Of a stretch of DNA of 64,000 nucleotides, positions 1-7,921 are shown in pieces (the first letter of the stretch is position 1; each line of letters begins with the position of its first letter). Location: positions 23,970 to 87,969 of IMG/VR virus record IMGVR_UViG_3300042557_001040; one strand, given 5' to 3'. The position numbers were made by a program, and so were the translations under genes. The notes under the pieces are model-generated. The model saw only the letters and a program-made list of their open reading frames with translations, searched no databases and was not told where the DNA came from. The DNA comes from a virus.

Positions 1-1
1 T

Positions 2-100
2 GAGAATACTTGTAAGTCTCCTAAAGGGATGTTTCCAACATTTGAAATTGTAAATGACCTTGCTTATGTAAGAGAGTCTATTTTGAATTACGAATCATAA
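2..100 (+). CDS. C-terminal end of an upstream gene (partial)
   Basis: An open frame runs from the left edge of the window to a TAA stop at 98-100 and gives 32 residues with no start inside the window. The peptide ends in a mixed charged/hydrophobic stretch (VNDLAYVRESILNYES) with no motif that I recognise. It points the same way as the replication genes and lies 26 nt before the next start, so it is probably the preceding gene of the same operon. Its function cannot be inferred from this fragment. Confidence 0.6.
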   Translation, partial: ENTCKSPKGMFPTFEIVNDLAYVRESILNYES

Positions 101-126
101 TCTATTAAAATTTAAATCTTAACAAC

Positions 127-735
127 ATGTTTAACACAAAAGGACAAGAAATTAAAACTGGTGGAGGAACACAAAAAAGTTTACAACCAGGTGTAGTGTA
201 TGCACACATTTATGATGCACAAGTTAGAACTGCTAAGAGTGGCAAAAAAGCTCTTGAGCTTACATTGGAAGGCCCTGCAATGGAAAACTTTGAAGGCTGG
301 GCTGTAGATAGAAACAACATTGAGGGTGAGAAGTTTAAAGGTCAGTCTGCCAAAGTTATGGCAACTATTTATACAGATGACTTTAACTCCCAAAGTCCTG
401 CTAAAAATGACATTCTTTATAAACTTTTGTTTATTGCCTCTGAGCTTGGTCTTAGAGATGATCTAGATGGTATCACAAGCAACACCATTGAAGAGTGGGT
501 TAAAGAAGCAATTAACATTCTTAAGAATAAGAATCTTTATTTCTTCTTGAAAGGCACTGAGGAAGAATATAATGGCAAAACCATTATTAAACTGTCCCTG
601 CCTAAGTTTAAGTTTGCCTCTTCTGAAAAGGATGGCTTGGATGCATTTGATAAGAACAATCAATATCATTATAAAGCTCTTCAAAATAAACCCATCTCTG
701 GTTTTGAACCAGCAGCAGATGACTTTGAAATGTAA
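127..735 (+). CDS. Single-stranded DNA-binding protein candidate with acidic tail
   Basis: This 202-residue soluble protein begins after an A-rich leader (cttaacaac) that lacks a Shine-Dalgarno site, as is usual in Bacteroidota. The body is rich in alternating beta-type segments (VVYAHIYDAQVRT, KALELTLEGPA, KNLYFFLKGTEEE), and the C-terminus is acidic and ends in a hydrophobic residue (AADDFEM). That layout recalls SSB proteins, whose acidic tails recruit replication partners. It lies first in a block with a primase, nucleases and a DNA polymerase, which fits a role in coating single strands at the fork. No diagnostic SSB motif is visible, so another DNA-replication accessory role is possible. 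A strong terminator follows the stop codon. Confidence 0.45.
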   Translation: MFNTKGQEIKTGGGTQKSLQPGVVYAHIYDAQVRTAKSGKKALELTLEGPAMENFEGWAVDRNNIEGEKFKGQSAKVMATIYTDDFNSQSPAKNDILYKLLFIASELGLRDDLDGITSNTIEEWVKEAINILKNKNLYFFLKGTEEEYNGKTIIKLSLPKFKFASSEKDGLDAFDKNNQYHYKALQNKPISGFEPAADDFEM

Positions 736-760
736 GGGTTAGTGTTTTATCATTTTTTAT

Positions 761-788
761 GGGGAGTGTTTCTACACTCCCCTTTTTT
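761..788 (+). terminator. Rho-independent terminator
   Basis: A perfect 9-bp stem (GGGGAGTGT at 761-769, ACACTCCCC at 774-782) with a 4-nt loop is followed by six T. It lies 25 nt after the SSB-like gene and before the primase. A sequence resembling the Bacteroidota -7 box (TAnnTTTG: TAAATTTG at 793-800) follows, but no convincing -33 element accompanies it. Confidence 0.85.
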
Positions 789-805
789 ATTCTAAATTTG
801 TGTCC

Positions 806-1780
806 ATGTTTAAAACAAAGAACTTGGTACATAATGTAAAGGATGTACCAATAAAATGGATATTTGAACATTTCTGCAAGTTGAATGAGAAACTCAGCGG
901 GCAAGATGTAAAAATTAAGTCTTTATTTAATCCTGCAGAACGTACCCCTAGCATGTGCATTTTCTTTAATGATACACATGGTGGGTATAGATATAAAGAT
1001 TTCTCTACAGGGAAGGGTGGTTCTGCTATGGATTTGGTAAAAGAACTTTATTCTTTATCTTTTCATAAGGCTTGTGAGTTTATTGTAGAAAGTTATAATG
1101 ACTTTGTACTACATAACAATGGAGGCTATGATGTCCAAGAATTTGTAAAGCAAAGTAAATATAAGGTTACTAGTTATAAGGTGAGAAGCTGGTCTACACA
1201 AGATCAGTATTTTTGGACTCAGTTTAACATTGGTTCTAAGATTCTTGAAAAGCATCATGTCAAGCCTCTGGAAAACTACTTTATGACCAAAGATGAAAAA
1301 GAACTTTGTATAAAAGGACTCTACATCTATGGTTATTTTAAGGAGGACGGTTCTCTCTATAAGATATATCAGCCTAAAACCCTTGATAAAAAATTCATCA
1401 AGGTGGCTAGCTATGTCCAAGGATGGGAACAGCTAGAGAAACATGATCACCTGCTTATTACATCCAGTCTTAAAGATGTAATGGCCATTAAATCTCTTAA
1501 GCTTAAGATAGATGTTATAGCTCCTGATAGTGAAAATACAATATTAAAGGAAGACATAATACAATCTATTAAAAAGAGATTTAAGAAAGTGATTGTGATG
1601 TTTGACAATGATGAAGCAGGAATAAAAGCCATGCAGAGTTATAAAGAAAAACATCCATTTATAGAAATAACACTTCTTCCAATGAGTAAAGATGTTTCAG
1701 ATAGCATTAAAGATTTTGGAGCTAAGGAGGTTTTAAACAAATTAGTGCCTATCTTAGATAAAAAAATCAATAATGGCTAA
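806..1780 (+). CDS. DnaG-type DNA primase with TOPRIM domain
   Basis: A 324-residue primase that would make RNA primers for phage DNA replication. The N-terminal ~110 residues resemble the primase zinc-binding/CHC2-like region, with the pattern SLFNPAERTPS..FF.D..GGYRYKDFSTGKGG, but the zinc-binding cysteines are absent. The C-terminal TOPRIM domain has the D-x-D metal motif (D267, D269 in VMFDNDEAG) and a following KDVSD. The usual first TOPRIM glutamate is replaced in LITSSLKDVMAI. A GTG in the same frame lies two codons upstream at 800; I chose ATG 806. The stop overlaps the next start by 8 nt. There is no helicase domain in the chain. A replicative helicase is not in this window. Confidence 0.82.
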   Translation: MFKTKNLVHNVKDVPIKWIFEHFCKLNEKLSGQDVKIKSLFNPAERTPSMCIFFNDTHGGYRYKDFSTGKGGSAMDLVKELYSLSFHKACEFIVESYNDFVLHNNGGYDVQEFVKQSKYKVTSYKVRSWSTQDQYFWTQFNIGSKILEKHHVKPLENYFMTKDEKELCIKGLYIYGYFKEDGSLYKIYQPKTLDKKFIKVASYVQGWEQLEKHDHLLITSSLKDVMAIKSLKLKIDVIAPDSENTILKEDIIQSIKKRFKKVIVMFDNDEAGIKAMQSYKEKHPFIEITLLPMSKDVSDSIKDFGAKEVLNKLVPILDKKINNG

Positions 1781-2159
1781 GAAAAAACGCATTGTGACCC
1801 CCAAACCCAGAAATGCTGGCACCATGACGGAGTCAGCTTTCTGGTCTTTTATTAGGAGTGCTCTTAGGCAGAAGAGTAGATGGTGGAAGCCTATTACACA
1901 ATGCAAGATGAAGTCACGCAGACCTTATAAAGGACCAAATAAAAGACAAAAGTTTGAATACCAATGCAAACAATGCTCTAACTGGTTTCCTGATAAGAAG
2001 GTAAATGTGGACCACATCATACCTGCTGGTACATTAAGATGTGCTCAAGACCTTCCAGGGTTTGTAGAGAGGTTATTTTGTGAAGTGGGCAATCTACAGG
2101 TGCTCTGCACTACATGCCACGATAAAAAAACAAAAGATGAAAAGTCCAAAAACGTATGA
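1773..2159 (+). CDS. HNH endonuclease
   Basis: A 128-residue protein with a complete HNH/zinc-ribbon core: C65xxC68, the D80-H81 pair in VDHIIPAGT, N107 in GNLQVLC, and C112xxC115-H116. The N-terminus is strongly basic (AKKKRIVTPKPRNAG), which suits DNA binding. It overlaps the primase by 8 nt and the next small ORF by 23 nt, so it is part of the replication operon. HNH proteins in such places can be free-standing homing endonucleases, or can act in DNA processing or host DNA degradation; the sequence does not decide between these. The length is typical for a stand-alone phage HNH protein. Confidence 0.85.
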   Translation: MAKKKRIVTPKPRNAGTMTESAFWSFIRSALRQKSRWWKPITQCKMKSRRPYKGPNKRQKFEYQCKQCSNWFPDKKVNVDHIIPAGTLRCAQDLPGFVERLFCEVGNLQVLCTTCHDKKTKDEKSKNV

Positions 2160-2325
2160 GGATCTTATAGAAACTGTATTAAAACAAATTGAATTAGATG
2201 TACACTGTGGAGATGTGGAAGCTATAGAAGAACTGCTTGAGTTCTGCCCTATACAAAACCTTATAGCCTATTTACCAGAAGAAGATTGGAAAAAATTTAA
2301 ACATTTAGACAATGAAACTAACTAA
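2137..2325 (+). CDS. Small acidic protein, unknown function
   Basis: A 62-residue ORF. The frame stays open upstream to 2080, but that part translates as a shadow of the HNH gene. The ATG at 2137, within the end of HNH, gives a sensible protein starting MKSPKTYEDLIE. It is acidic and apparently helical (VLKQIELDVHCGDVEAIEELLEF, then NLIAYLPEEDW). It has the look of a small conserved phage protein, but I cannot name a function. Its stop overlaps the next start, so translation is probably coupled. Confidence 0.6.
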   Translation: MKSPKTYEDLIETVLKQIELDVHCGDVEAIEELLEFCPIQNLIAYLPEEDWKKFKHLDNETN

Positions 2326-2470
2326 AGAAGAAGTGAAAGCTTTAAGGCTTTACTTGGATGAAACAACTATTAACATCACAAGTCTTATAAAGAAAATAGG
2401 GCTTGTTAATGTTAGACAATTTGAAAAAGTGATTGATAAAATTTACAAGGAAGATGGCACAATTGCATGA
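2312..2470 (+). CDS. Tiny ORF, unknown function
   Basis: A 52-residue ORF from ATG 2312 to TGA 2468-2470, overlapping the genes on both sides. The product is charged and helical (MKLTKEEVKALRLYLDETTI) with no known motif. The support is positional: it fills an otherwise non-coding interval in a tightly packed operon, and its start and stop overlap its neighbours in the way translationally coupled phage genes do. Function unknown. Confidence 0.5.
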   Translation: MKLTKEEVKALRLYLDETTINITSLIKKIGLVNVRQFEKVIDKIYKEDGTIA

Positions 2471-2657
2471 GACCCTAATGGGTAGAAAACTTATAGAAAG
2501 TACACTGCCTAGAATTGCTGATGCTTTAGAAGAAATCGCACGTCAGCTTAAACTAGCAAATAGAGAAAAAGAAGAACAATGGAAACAAGAAGCCTACTGG
2601 GAAGAAATGGAAAGAAAACTCAGTGAGCAAAGAGATGATTTAGTTATTCCCTTTTAA
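2454..2657 (+). CDS. Small helical protein, unknown function
   Basis: A 67-residue protein from ATG 2454. A start 21 nt upstream at 2433 is possible but lies deeper inside the preceding ORF. The sequence MAQLHETLMGRKLIESTLPRIADALEEIARQL followed by a Glu/Lys/Gln-rich helix has the look of short phage accessory proteins with a G-R-x-L/F-x-E start and an amphipathic coil. It is probably a small oligomeric helper. No enzymatic motif is seen. Confidence 0.55.
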   Translation: MAQLHETLMGRKLIESTLPRIADALEEIARQLKLANREKEEQWKQEAYWEEMERKLSEQRDDLVIPF

Positions 2658-2667
2658 ATTATACACT

Positions 2668-2820
2668 ATGCCAGAAGAATTAGTTTTGTTAGACCCCATC
2701 AATGTTCAATCACTTATAGAGTTTTTAGAGTATGAAGAAGGCTATACAAAAGACCCTGAGACAGCAAAAAGAATTAGAGAACTATTAATTAAATTAAACA
2801 TATGGAACTTGAACAGTTAA
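2668..2820 (+). CDS. Tiny ORF, unknown function
   Basis: A 50-residue ORF (MPEELVLLDPINVQSLIEFL..., ending NIWNLNS) from ATG 2668 to TAA 2818-2820. It starts 10 nt after the previous stop and overlaps the start of the next gene by 19 nt. The acidic, helix-forming composition and the coupled arrangement support it as a real gene, but no function can be given. Confidence 0.5.
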   Translation: MPEELVLLDPINVQSLIEFLEYEEGYTKDPETAKRIRELLIKLNIWNLNS

Positions 2821-3830
2821 TGGAAGACTCTGTGAAACTCATAGAGGAAGACTTTTATAAAAAGAAGTTTTATTTTTCTTACAGCAGCTTGAATAAACTG
2901 ATGTGGAACCCCACTGTGTTTTACCAGATGTATGTTCTGGGCCTCAAAGAAGAGAAGACAGACCAACATTTGGTGCATGGAAAGGTTATACATGCACTTC
3001 TTTTAGAAAAGGAGAAGTTTAATGAGAAATTTACCATTTCTCTCACTTCCCTTCCTACAGGAAACACAAAGACTGTTTTAGATATTGTCTATAAACATTC
3101 TCTGGAGCTTATAAAGAATGGAGACCAAAGAACAGAACTCAATGAGTACCAAAATGCAATTATAGATGTCCTTAGAGATATGAATTTGCATCAGAGTTTA
3201 AAGACAGACCAACAAAGAGTTGATAAGATAATCACACCTGAAGCTCTCACCTATTGGTCCTATCTTCAAACAAAGGGGGAAAAAACAGTTATAGACAAAG
3301 AAACATATGATTATTGTGAAAATGCTGTGGAAATGATTAAATTCAATAAAGACATCTGTGGTCTTATTGGATGTAATGTTTCTGAGTTTGACAATAAACA
3401 GGTGTTTAATGAGATTCCCTTACAGGTGGATATCCCCAACAATGTTTTTGGTCTTAAGGGAATTATAGACAATTTAGTATTTGACCATGATAAAAAAATT
3501 GTTTATATTAATGATATAAAGACAACCTCAAAAGATCTTAAGGATTTTTCTGAGACTGTTGAGTTTTATTCATATTGGATGCAAGCTGCAATCTACTGCA
3601 CTCTAATAAGTTTAAAACATCCAAACTTACTGGCATCAGGTTATCAGCTGAAGTTTCACTTTGTTGTAATAGATAAGATGTTGCAAGCTTATGCCTTCCC
3701 TGTAAGAGAAGCCACTCTTGTGGATTGGTTGGATAGATTTAAAGCAGTGCTAGACAAGGCAATGTGGCATTATGAAAAGAGAAGATATGATCTGCCTTAT
3801 GATTTTGCAGTGAATTCTGTCACTCTATAA
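2802..3830 (+). CDS. PD-(D/E)XK exonuclease (RecB/RecE-like)
   Basis: A 342-residue nuclease of the PD-(D/E)XK superfamily. The catalytic signature is visible: D223 in GIIDNLV, then the hairpin with D238-I-K240 in VYINDIKTTSK, followed by a conserved-type Q/Y helix (SYWMQAAIYC). The N-terminal pattern FSYSSLNKLMWNP and the HG..IHALLLE motif match the opening of Cas4/RecB/RecE-type nucleases. Such enzymes resect DNA ends to make single strands for annealing or recombination, which fits an operon with an SSB-like protein and a primase. The gene overlaps the preceding small ORF. No separate annealase is recognised here. Confidence 0.8.
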   Translation: MELEQLMEDSVKLIEEDFYKKKFYFSYSSLNKLMWNPTVFYQMYVLGLKEEKTDQHLVHGKVIHALLLEKEKFNEKFTISLTSLPTGNTKTVLDIVYKHSLELIKNGDQRTELNEYQNAIIDVLRDMNLHQSLKTDQQRVDKIITPEALTYWSYLQTKGEKTVIDKETYDYCENAVEMIKFNKDICGLIGCNVSEFDNKQVFNEIPLQVDIPNNVFGLKGIIDNLVFDHDKKIVYINDIKTTSKDLKDFSETVEFYSYWMQAAIYCTLISLKHPNLLASGYQLKFHFVVIDKMLQAYAFPVREATLVDWLDRFKAVLDKAMWHYEKRRYDLPYDFAVNSVTL

Positions 3831-3840
3831 AAAATGTATA

Positions 3841-4404
3841 ATGATCAAGAGTTTGTATGGAAAATATTTTCAAAAATCCAGGTCTTTTCTTTACCCAGCT
3901 CTTGGTATAAGGAAGAATAGCAAGTTTTCACCTTTAGGAACATACCTTTCTATAAAGAATGTTATAGGTCCTGAAGATGCAAAACTTATATGCACGTTTA
4001 AGAAAGAAGATGATAACAAAGAATTTGAACTTTTTGAAATGAATATGTTGTTAGAAAATCCCTTATTCTTGAAAAAGATAAGTTTAGATGAGTATAATAT
4101 TTACATATTTGATTTTGAAGCATATCAAGCTGATTGGTTCAACTTCATATTGGGAAAATACTCCAGGCTCTCCAATGTGTTAAAGAGAGCAATAAAGAAC
4201 TATTATGGTCAAAATAGCATGGAATATGAATACATGGACAGCTACTTACATCCAGTTGAATACTTTAATTTATATTCTAATCTGTTAGATATTGACACTG
4301 ATAGTTTAAAAAAAATAGGAGAACTTTGTGATGCGTGTGATATTAATAAAGAAACTTTAGAACTTTCAGAAAAAGATTTGGAAAGTTTAAAAGATCTCTT
4401 TTAA
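3841..4404 (+). CDS. Conserved-looking phage protein, unknown function
   Basis: A 187-residue soluble protein starting 10 nt after the nuclease gene. The N-terminus (MIKSLYGKYFQKSRSFLYPALGI) is distinctive and precedes a hydrophilic body rich in Tyr, Asp and Glu, with the segments NIYIFDFEAYQADWFNFI and KRAIKNYYG. The C-terminal third is acidic and helical (LELSEKDLESLKDLF). I recognise no catalytic motif, signal peptide or membrane segment. Its place between a nuclease and the DNA polymerase suggests a DNA replication or repair helper, which is inference from position only. Confidence 0.6.
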   Translation: MIKSLYGKYFQKSRSFLYPALGIRKNSKFSPLGTYLSIKNVIGPEDAKLICTFKKEDDNKEFELFEMNMLLENPLFLKKISLDEYNIYIFDFEAYQADWFNFILGKYSRLSNVLKRAIKNYYGQNSMEYEYMDSYLHPVEYFNLYSNLLDIDTDSLKKIGELCDACDINKETLELSEKDLESLKDLF

Positions 4405-4425
4405 TTTGTGTAAAAATCAACTATT

Positions 4426-4842
4426 ATGAACAATTCAATGTTATTAGTTACATCTGCTTGGGGTAACTTCAAAACCTTCAAGCTGATTCCAATTTCAAAA
4501 GACTGCCCTTACAATGAGTGCATTTTTGATGTCAAGGCAAAAGTGCTGGCTGTAATTTCTAAAGAAAGCAAACAGTCTTTGCACATGCTCCCTAAGTTGA
4601 ACGATCAAGGTGACGTTCAATACCTTAAGATAGGTAAGAAGAGCAATGGTAAAGACTATGCAGAAGAAAGAAAGCTTCTTGACACCTTTTATGAGTATTA
4701 TATTGAAGAGACCCCTGAGGTGGAAAACTTTATAAAGATGTTTGCCATCAATGCTGAGTCCTTTGATTATACCAAGTATATAGATTTTGAAATGCCAAAA
4801 GAAGAAATCAAAGAAAATGCTATTGTAACTTCTTTGGTATAA
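4426..4842 (+). CDS. Conserved-looking phage protein, unknown function
   Basis: A 138-residue protein beginning after an A/T-rich leader (aaaaatcaactatt). The sequence has a beta-rich start (MLLVTSAWGNFKTFKLIPI), a KxKxLAVISKESKQSL segment and an acidic C-terminus (EMPKEEIKENAI). No motif is recognised. It is the last gene before a strong terminator, so it closes a transcription unit that includes the recombination nuclease. It may form part of the replication apparatus, but the sequence alone does not show this. Confidence 0.55.
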   Translation: MNNSMLLVTSAWGNFKTFKLIPISKDCPYNECIFDVKAKVLAVISKESKQSLHMLPKLNDQGDVQYLKIGKKSNGKDYAEERKLLDTFYEYYIEETPEVENFIKMFAINAESFDYTKYIDFEMPKEEIKENAIVTSLV

Positions 4843-4860
4843 TGGTTAGTTGAAATGGAA

Positions 4861-4893
4861 AAAAGGAAGTGTGTAATTGCACTTCCTTTTTTT
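4861..4893 (+). terminator. Rho-independent terminator
   Basis: An 11-bp perfect stem (AAAAGGAAGTG at 4861-4871 with CACTTCCTTTT at 4880-4890) and an 8-nt loop are followed by further T. The A-run on the left arm makes it potentially active on both strands, although no gene points toward it from the right. It separates the 138-aa gene from the DNA polymerase gene. Confidence 0.85.
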
Positions 4894-4926
4894 ATCACCA
4901 TCTTAAAGGGGAAACAGCTTAACTGA

Positions 4927-6870
4927 ATGCACACCACCATGAAGAAAACACACTGGGTGATGGATTATGAGACACTTGTAAACTGTTTCATAGGTGTATT
5001 TATAGATTATAAAGACAGTAATGTAAAACATCTTTTTGTATTACATGAAACTAGAAACGACTTTCAAAAACTTGTAGAGTTCTTACAAAGGAATGTAGTT
5101 CAAAAAGAAAGACACATTTCTTTTAACGGACTTGCATTTGATGCTCAGATTTCCCATTACATTCTTGAACACCATAAGAAGCTCGCTCTTCTTCCTGTAA
5201 ATGACATCATCTCTTCAATTTATAAGTTTGCACAAGAAACTATAAAGAAGAGTGATGAAAACAAGTTTCACACCTATTCTCCTAATCAAATGAAGATTAA
5301 GCAGATAGATGTGTTTAAGCTTAATCATTGGGATAATAAGGCAAAGATGAGTGGCTTGAAATGGATACAGTATTCCATGGACTGGGATAATGTAGAGGAA
5401 ATGCCACACCCCCACTATCAACCCGTGACAGATGATCACACTTTGAATTCTGTCATTAACTATTGCGTTAATGATGTTCTCTCAACCAAGGAAGTATTTA
5501 AGCATTCCAAGGAACAGATACAGCTAAGGAAAGATCTTACAGAAGAATATAGAATAGATCTCTTCTCTGCATCTGAGCCAAGGATATCTAAAGAATTGTT
5601 CCTGCACTTCTTGCATGAAAAACTTGGCTGGCAGAAATCAGAAATCAAACTCCTGCGTACACCTAGAACCCACATTGTTTTAGGTGATTGCATACTTCCT
5701 TATATTACATTTAAGACCCCTGAGTTCAACAAGATGTTGGACTACTTTCGTACAAAGGTAATCACCTCCACTAAAGATGGTTTTAAATATAGTATGCATT
5801 ACAAAGGTGTAAAAACAGATTATGGCTTGGGTGGCATCCATGGTGCAGCAAATAGTGGTGTTTATAAAGCAAAAGCAGGGTGGACAATTATGACAAGTGA
5901 TGTTGTAAGCTACTACCCCAACCTTGCTATTAAAAACAAATGGGCACCAGAGCATCTTCCTAAAGAAGAATTCTGCAGTCTTTATGAGTGGATATTTGAA
6001 GAAAGAAAGAAAATCCCCAAATCCAACCCTAAGAACTATGTTTACAAGATCATTTTAAATTCCACTTATGGTCTCACTGGCGATGAAAATAGCTTCCTGT
6101 ATGACCCTAAGATGACTATGCAAATCACTGTAAACGGTCAGCTCCTATTGTCAAAACTTTATGAAATGGTGAGTTTGGCTATTCCAGAGAGTGTTCCTCT
6201 TATGCAAAATACAGATGGTCTTGAGATGATCATTCCTGAAGATAAGAAAGATGTCTATATGCAGGTTTGTCAAGAATGGGAATATCTAACCAAGCTATCT
6301 CTTGAGCATGATGAGTATTCTAAAATGATTATTGGAGACGTAAATAACTACATTGCGGTTTACAAAAATGGTAAAACAAAATGTAAGGGCAGGTTTGAAT
6401 GGGAAGACCTTGAGAAAAAGAAAGTGGCCATGTTTCACAAGAACAAGTCTTTCCTTATTATTCCCAAGGCTATCTATGCATATTTTGTAGAGAACAAAAA
6501 TCCTGAAAAGTTTTTAGAAGAAAACCAAAATATATTTGATTATTGTGGTGCTGTAAAAGCTAAATCAGGATGGCACTTTGAAGAAAGAAGCATAGAAGAT
6601 GGCTGTTTAGAAGTCAAAAAATTACAGAAAATTGTAAGGTATTATGTATCCAACAATGGTGTCAAGCTTGTAAAATGCCACAATGATGGTAGAGAAATAC
6701 AGGCGGAAGCAGGTCAATGGTTACAAACACCTATTAACAAAATTGAAAAAGTGTCTGAATTTGACACGTATGACATTAACAAAAAGTTTTATTTGGAGAA
6801 TATTTACAAAGAAATAAACCAAATAGAACGTGTAAAAAGTAGGAAATCTGTTCAACTTTCATTATTTTAA
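4927..6870 (+). CDS. Family B DNA polymerase with 3'-5' exonuclease
   Basis: A 647-residue replicative polymerase. Exonuclease motifs: D13/E15 (VMDYET), N67 and D72 (FNGLAFD), and Y179xxxD183 (YCVND). Polymerase motifs: motif A D325 (SDVVSYYPN), motif B K374...NSTYG (K-I-I-L-N-S-T-Y-G) and motif C with D430 in QNTDG. In motif C the first Asp of the usual DTD is Asn, but the second, catalytic one is kept. The length is short for family B. The C-terminus is QLSLF, a match to the bacterial beta-clamp binding pentapeptide. A second ATG at 4939 could be the real start. It would copy the phage genome together with the primase and SSB-like protein. Confidence 0.88.
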   Translation: MHTTMKKTHWVMDYETLVNCFIGVFIDYKDSNVKHLFVLHETRNDFQKLVEFLQRNVVQKERHISFNGLAFDAQISHYILEHHKKLALLPVNDIISSIYKFAQETIKKSDENKFHTYSPNQMKIKQIDVFKLNHWDNKAKMSGLKWIQYSMDWDNVEEMPHPHYQPVTDDHTLNSVINYCVNDVLSTKEVFKHSKEQIQLRKDLTEEYRIDLFSASEPRISKELFLHFLHEKLGWQKSEIKLLRTPRTHIVLGDCILPYITFKTPEFNKMLDYFRTKVITSTKDGFKYSMHYKGVKTDYGLGGIHGAANSGVYKAKAGWTIMTSDVVSYYPNLAIKNKWAPEHLPKEEFCSLYEWIFEERKKIPKSNPKNYVYKIILNSTYGLTGDENSFLYDPKMTMQITVNGQLLLSKLYEMVSLAIPESVPLMQNTDGLEMIIPEDKKDVYMQVCQEWEYLTKLSLEHDEYSKMIIGDVNNYIAVYKNGKTKCKGRFEWEDLEKKKVAMFHKNKSFLIIPKAIYAYFVENKNPEKFLEENQNIFDYCGAVKAKSGWHFEERSIEDGCLEVKKLQKIVRYYVSNNGVKLVKCHNDGREIQAEAGQWLQTPINKIEKVSEFDTYDINKKFYLENIYKEINQIERVKSRKSVQLSLF

Positions 6871-6890
6871 CATTTCAAAAACCAACAAAA

Positions 6891-7718
6891 ATGCCAACTA
6901 AAGTTCCCTTCTGCACAGAAGTAAAACTAAAGAGTGTTCCCCTCCCTAATCATGGAGGACGTTATGCCGTTGTACCTCACGGCTACATTATAGATGAGGT
7001 GAAAAAAGAATTTGCAAGCTGTGGATTCAGTGTTCTCAAAGAAGAATATAGAAGCACAGAATCAGGAGATGTTGCACAAGGTGTATATCATTTGGATTAT
7101 GGCTCTGACCAAGACATGGGTCTTATGTTTGCATGGAGCAACTCTTACAACAAGACAATGCGTTTCAAATGCGCAGCTGGTGGTAGAGTGTTCATCTGCA
7201 TGAATGGTGTGGTTTCTGGAGACATGAACAACTATTCCAGAAAGCATAGCGGCACAGCTCTTCAAGATGTAACAGCAAAGATTAAACTTCACATTGCAGA
7301 AGCTAAGAACCACTATAACAACCTTGTTGCAGACAAGCAAATGTTAAAAGGTGTAATGCTCACTACTAAAGATAAGGGTAGAATTCTTGGAGAATTGTTT
7401 GCCAAGGATGAAATCCTCACTCTTACACAGGTGGGTATTGTAAAGCGTGAGATGGATAAACCCACTTATAATTACAACTGTGATGTTAATTCTGCTTGGG
7501 CGATGTACAACCACATCACTCTTTCTCTGAAAGAATCACACCCACGTTCCTATCTGCATGATCATGAGAGAGTGCACCAGTATTTCATAAATGAGTTTGG
7601 TCAACTTATCACTCCTCAGAACACTCCTGTAAATACAGGATCTGATTATGATGTTGACACAAATACAACTGTTTATGAGCCAGTGGAAGAGTCCTTTTCT
7701 CATGTAAATTTTCTATAA
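6891..7718 (+). CDS. DUF932-like phage/plasmid protein
   Basis: A 275-residue protein that starts after an A-rich leader (aaaaaccaacaaaa). The core has the look of the DUF932 family, which is widespread in phages and plasmids: a beta-rich segment (GVYHLDYGSDQDMGLMFAW, NSYNKTMRFKCAAGG) leading to the typical C.NG-type motif (RVFICMNGVVSGD) and a R.KH.G motif (SRKHSGTALQD). The C-terminal tail is low in complexity and acidic (GSDYDVDTNTT, PVEESF). Family function is not established; anti-restriction or DNA-maintenance roles have been suggested for relatives. It is followed by a terminator. Confidence 0.65.
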   Translation: MPTKVPFCTEVKLKSVPLPNHGGRYAVVPHGYIIDEVKKEFASCGFSVLKEEYRSTESGDVAQGVYHLDYGSDQDMGLMFAWSNSYNKTMRFKCAAGGRVFICMNGVVSGDMNNYSRKHSGTALQDVTAKIKLHIAEAKNHYNNLVADKQMLKGVMLTTKDKGRILGELFAKDEILTLTQVGIVKREMDKPTYNYNCDVNSAWAMYNHITLSLKESHPRSYLHDHERVHQYFINEFGQLITPQNTPVNTGSDYDVDTNTTVYEPVEESFSHVNFL

Positions 7719-7735
7719 TACTGCTTGCTGTAAAA

Positions 7736-7770
7736 AAAGGGGGGATGCTTAATGTGTCCCCCTTTTAATT
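7736..7770 (+). terminator. Rho-independent terminator
   Basis: A G-run (7739-7744) preceded by seven A pairs with a C-run (7758-7762) followed by TTTTAATTTTTTT, with a loop of about 11 nt. It ends the transcription unit of the polymerase and DUF932-like genes. A small ORF begins a few bases later. Confidence 0.8.
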
Positions 7771-7777
7771 TTTTTCT

Positions 7778-7921
7778 ATGAGCAAATTTATAAGAAGTTA
7801 TTACGAACAAACCTATAAAAATTATGTTCGTAAAAACACCTTGATGGGTTGGATTAAGCACATATGGCTTGTGATTTTATCTTTAACAATCAAACCAAAT
7901 AAAAATGATAATCGGCGTTAA
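7778..7921 (+). CDS. Tiny basic ORF with hydrophobic segment
   Basis: A 47-residue ORF from ATG 7778, just after the terminator, to TAA 7919-7921; it overlaps the dNMP kinase start by 17 nt. The N-terminal half is basic and aromatic (MSKFIRSYYEQTYKNYVRKN) and is followed by a hydrophobic stretch (WIKHIWLVILSLTI), so a membrane-associated peptide is possible. The gene call rests on position and on the lack of any other coding frame here; function unknown. Confidence 0.4.
   Translation: MSKFIRSYYEQTYKNYVRKNTLMGWIKHIWLVILSLTIKPNKNDNRR

Noticed and set aside
793-800. TAAATTTG as a promoter -7 box for the primase gene
   Set aside because: It fits the consensus but has no -33 partner at the right distance and overlaps a possible GTG start; such matches are common in AT-rich DNA.
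2080-2136. Longer start for the small ORF after the HNH gene
   Set aside because: The added 19 residues overlap the catalytic end of the HNH gene and look like a shadow.
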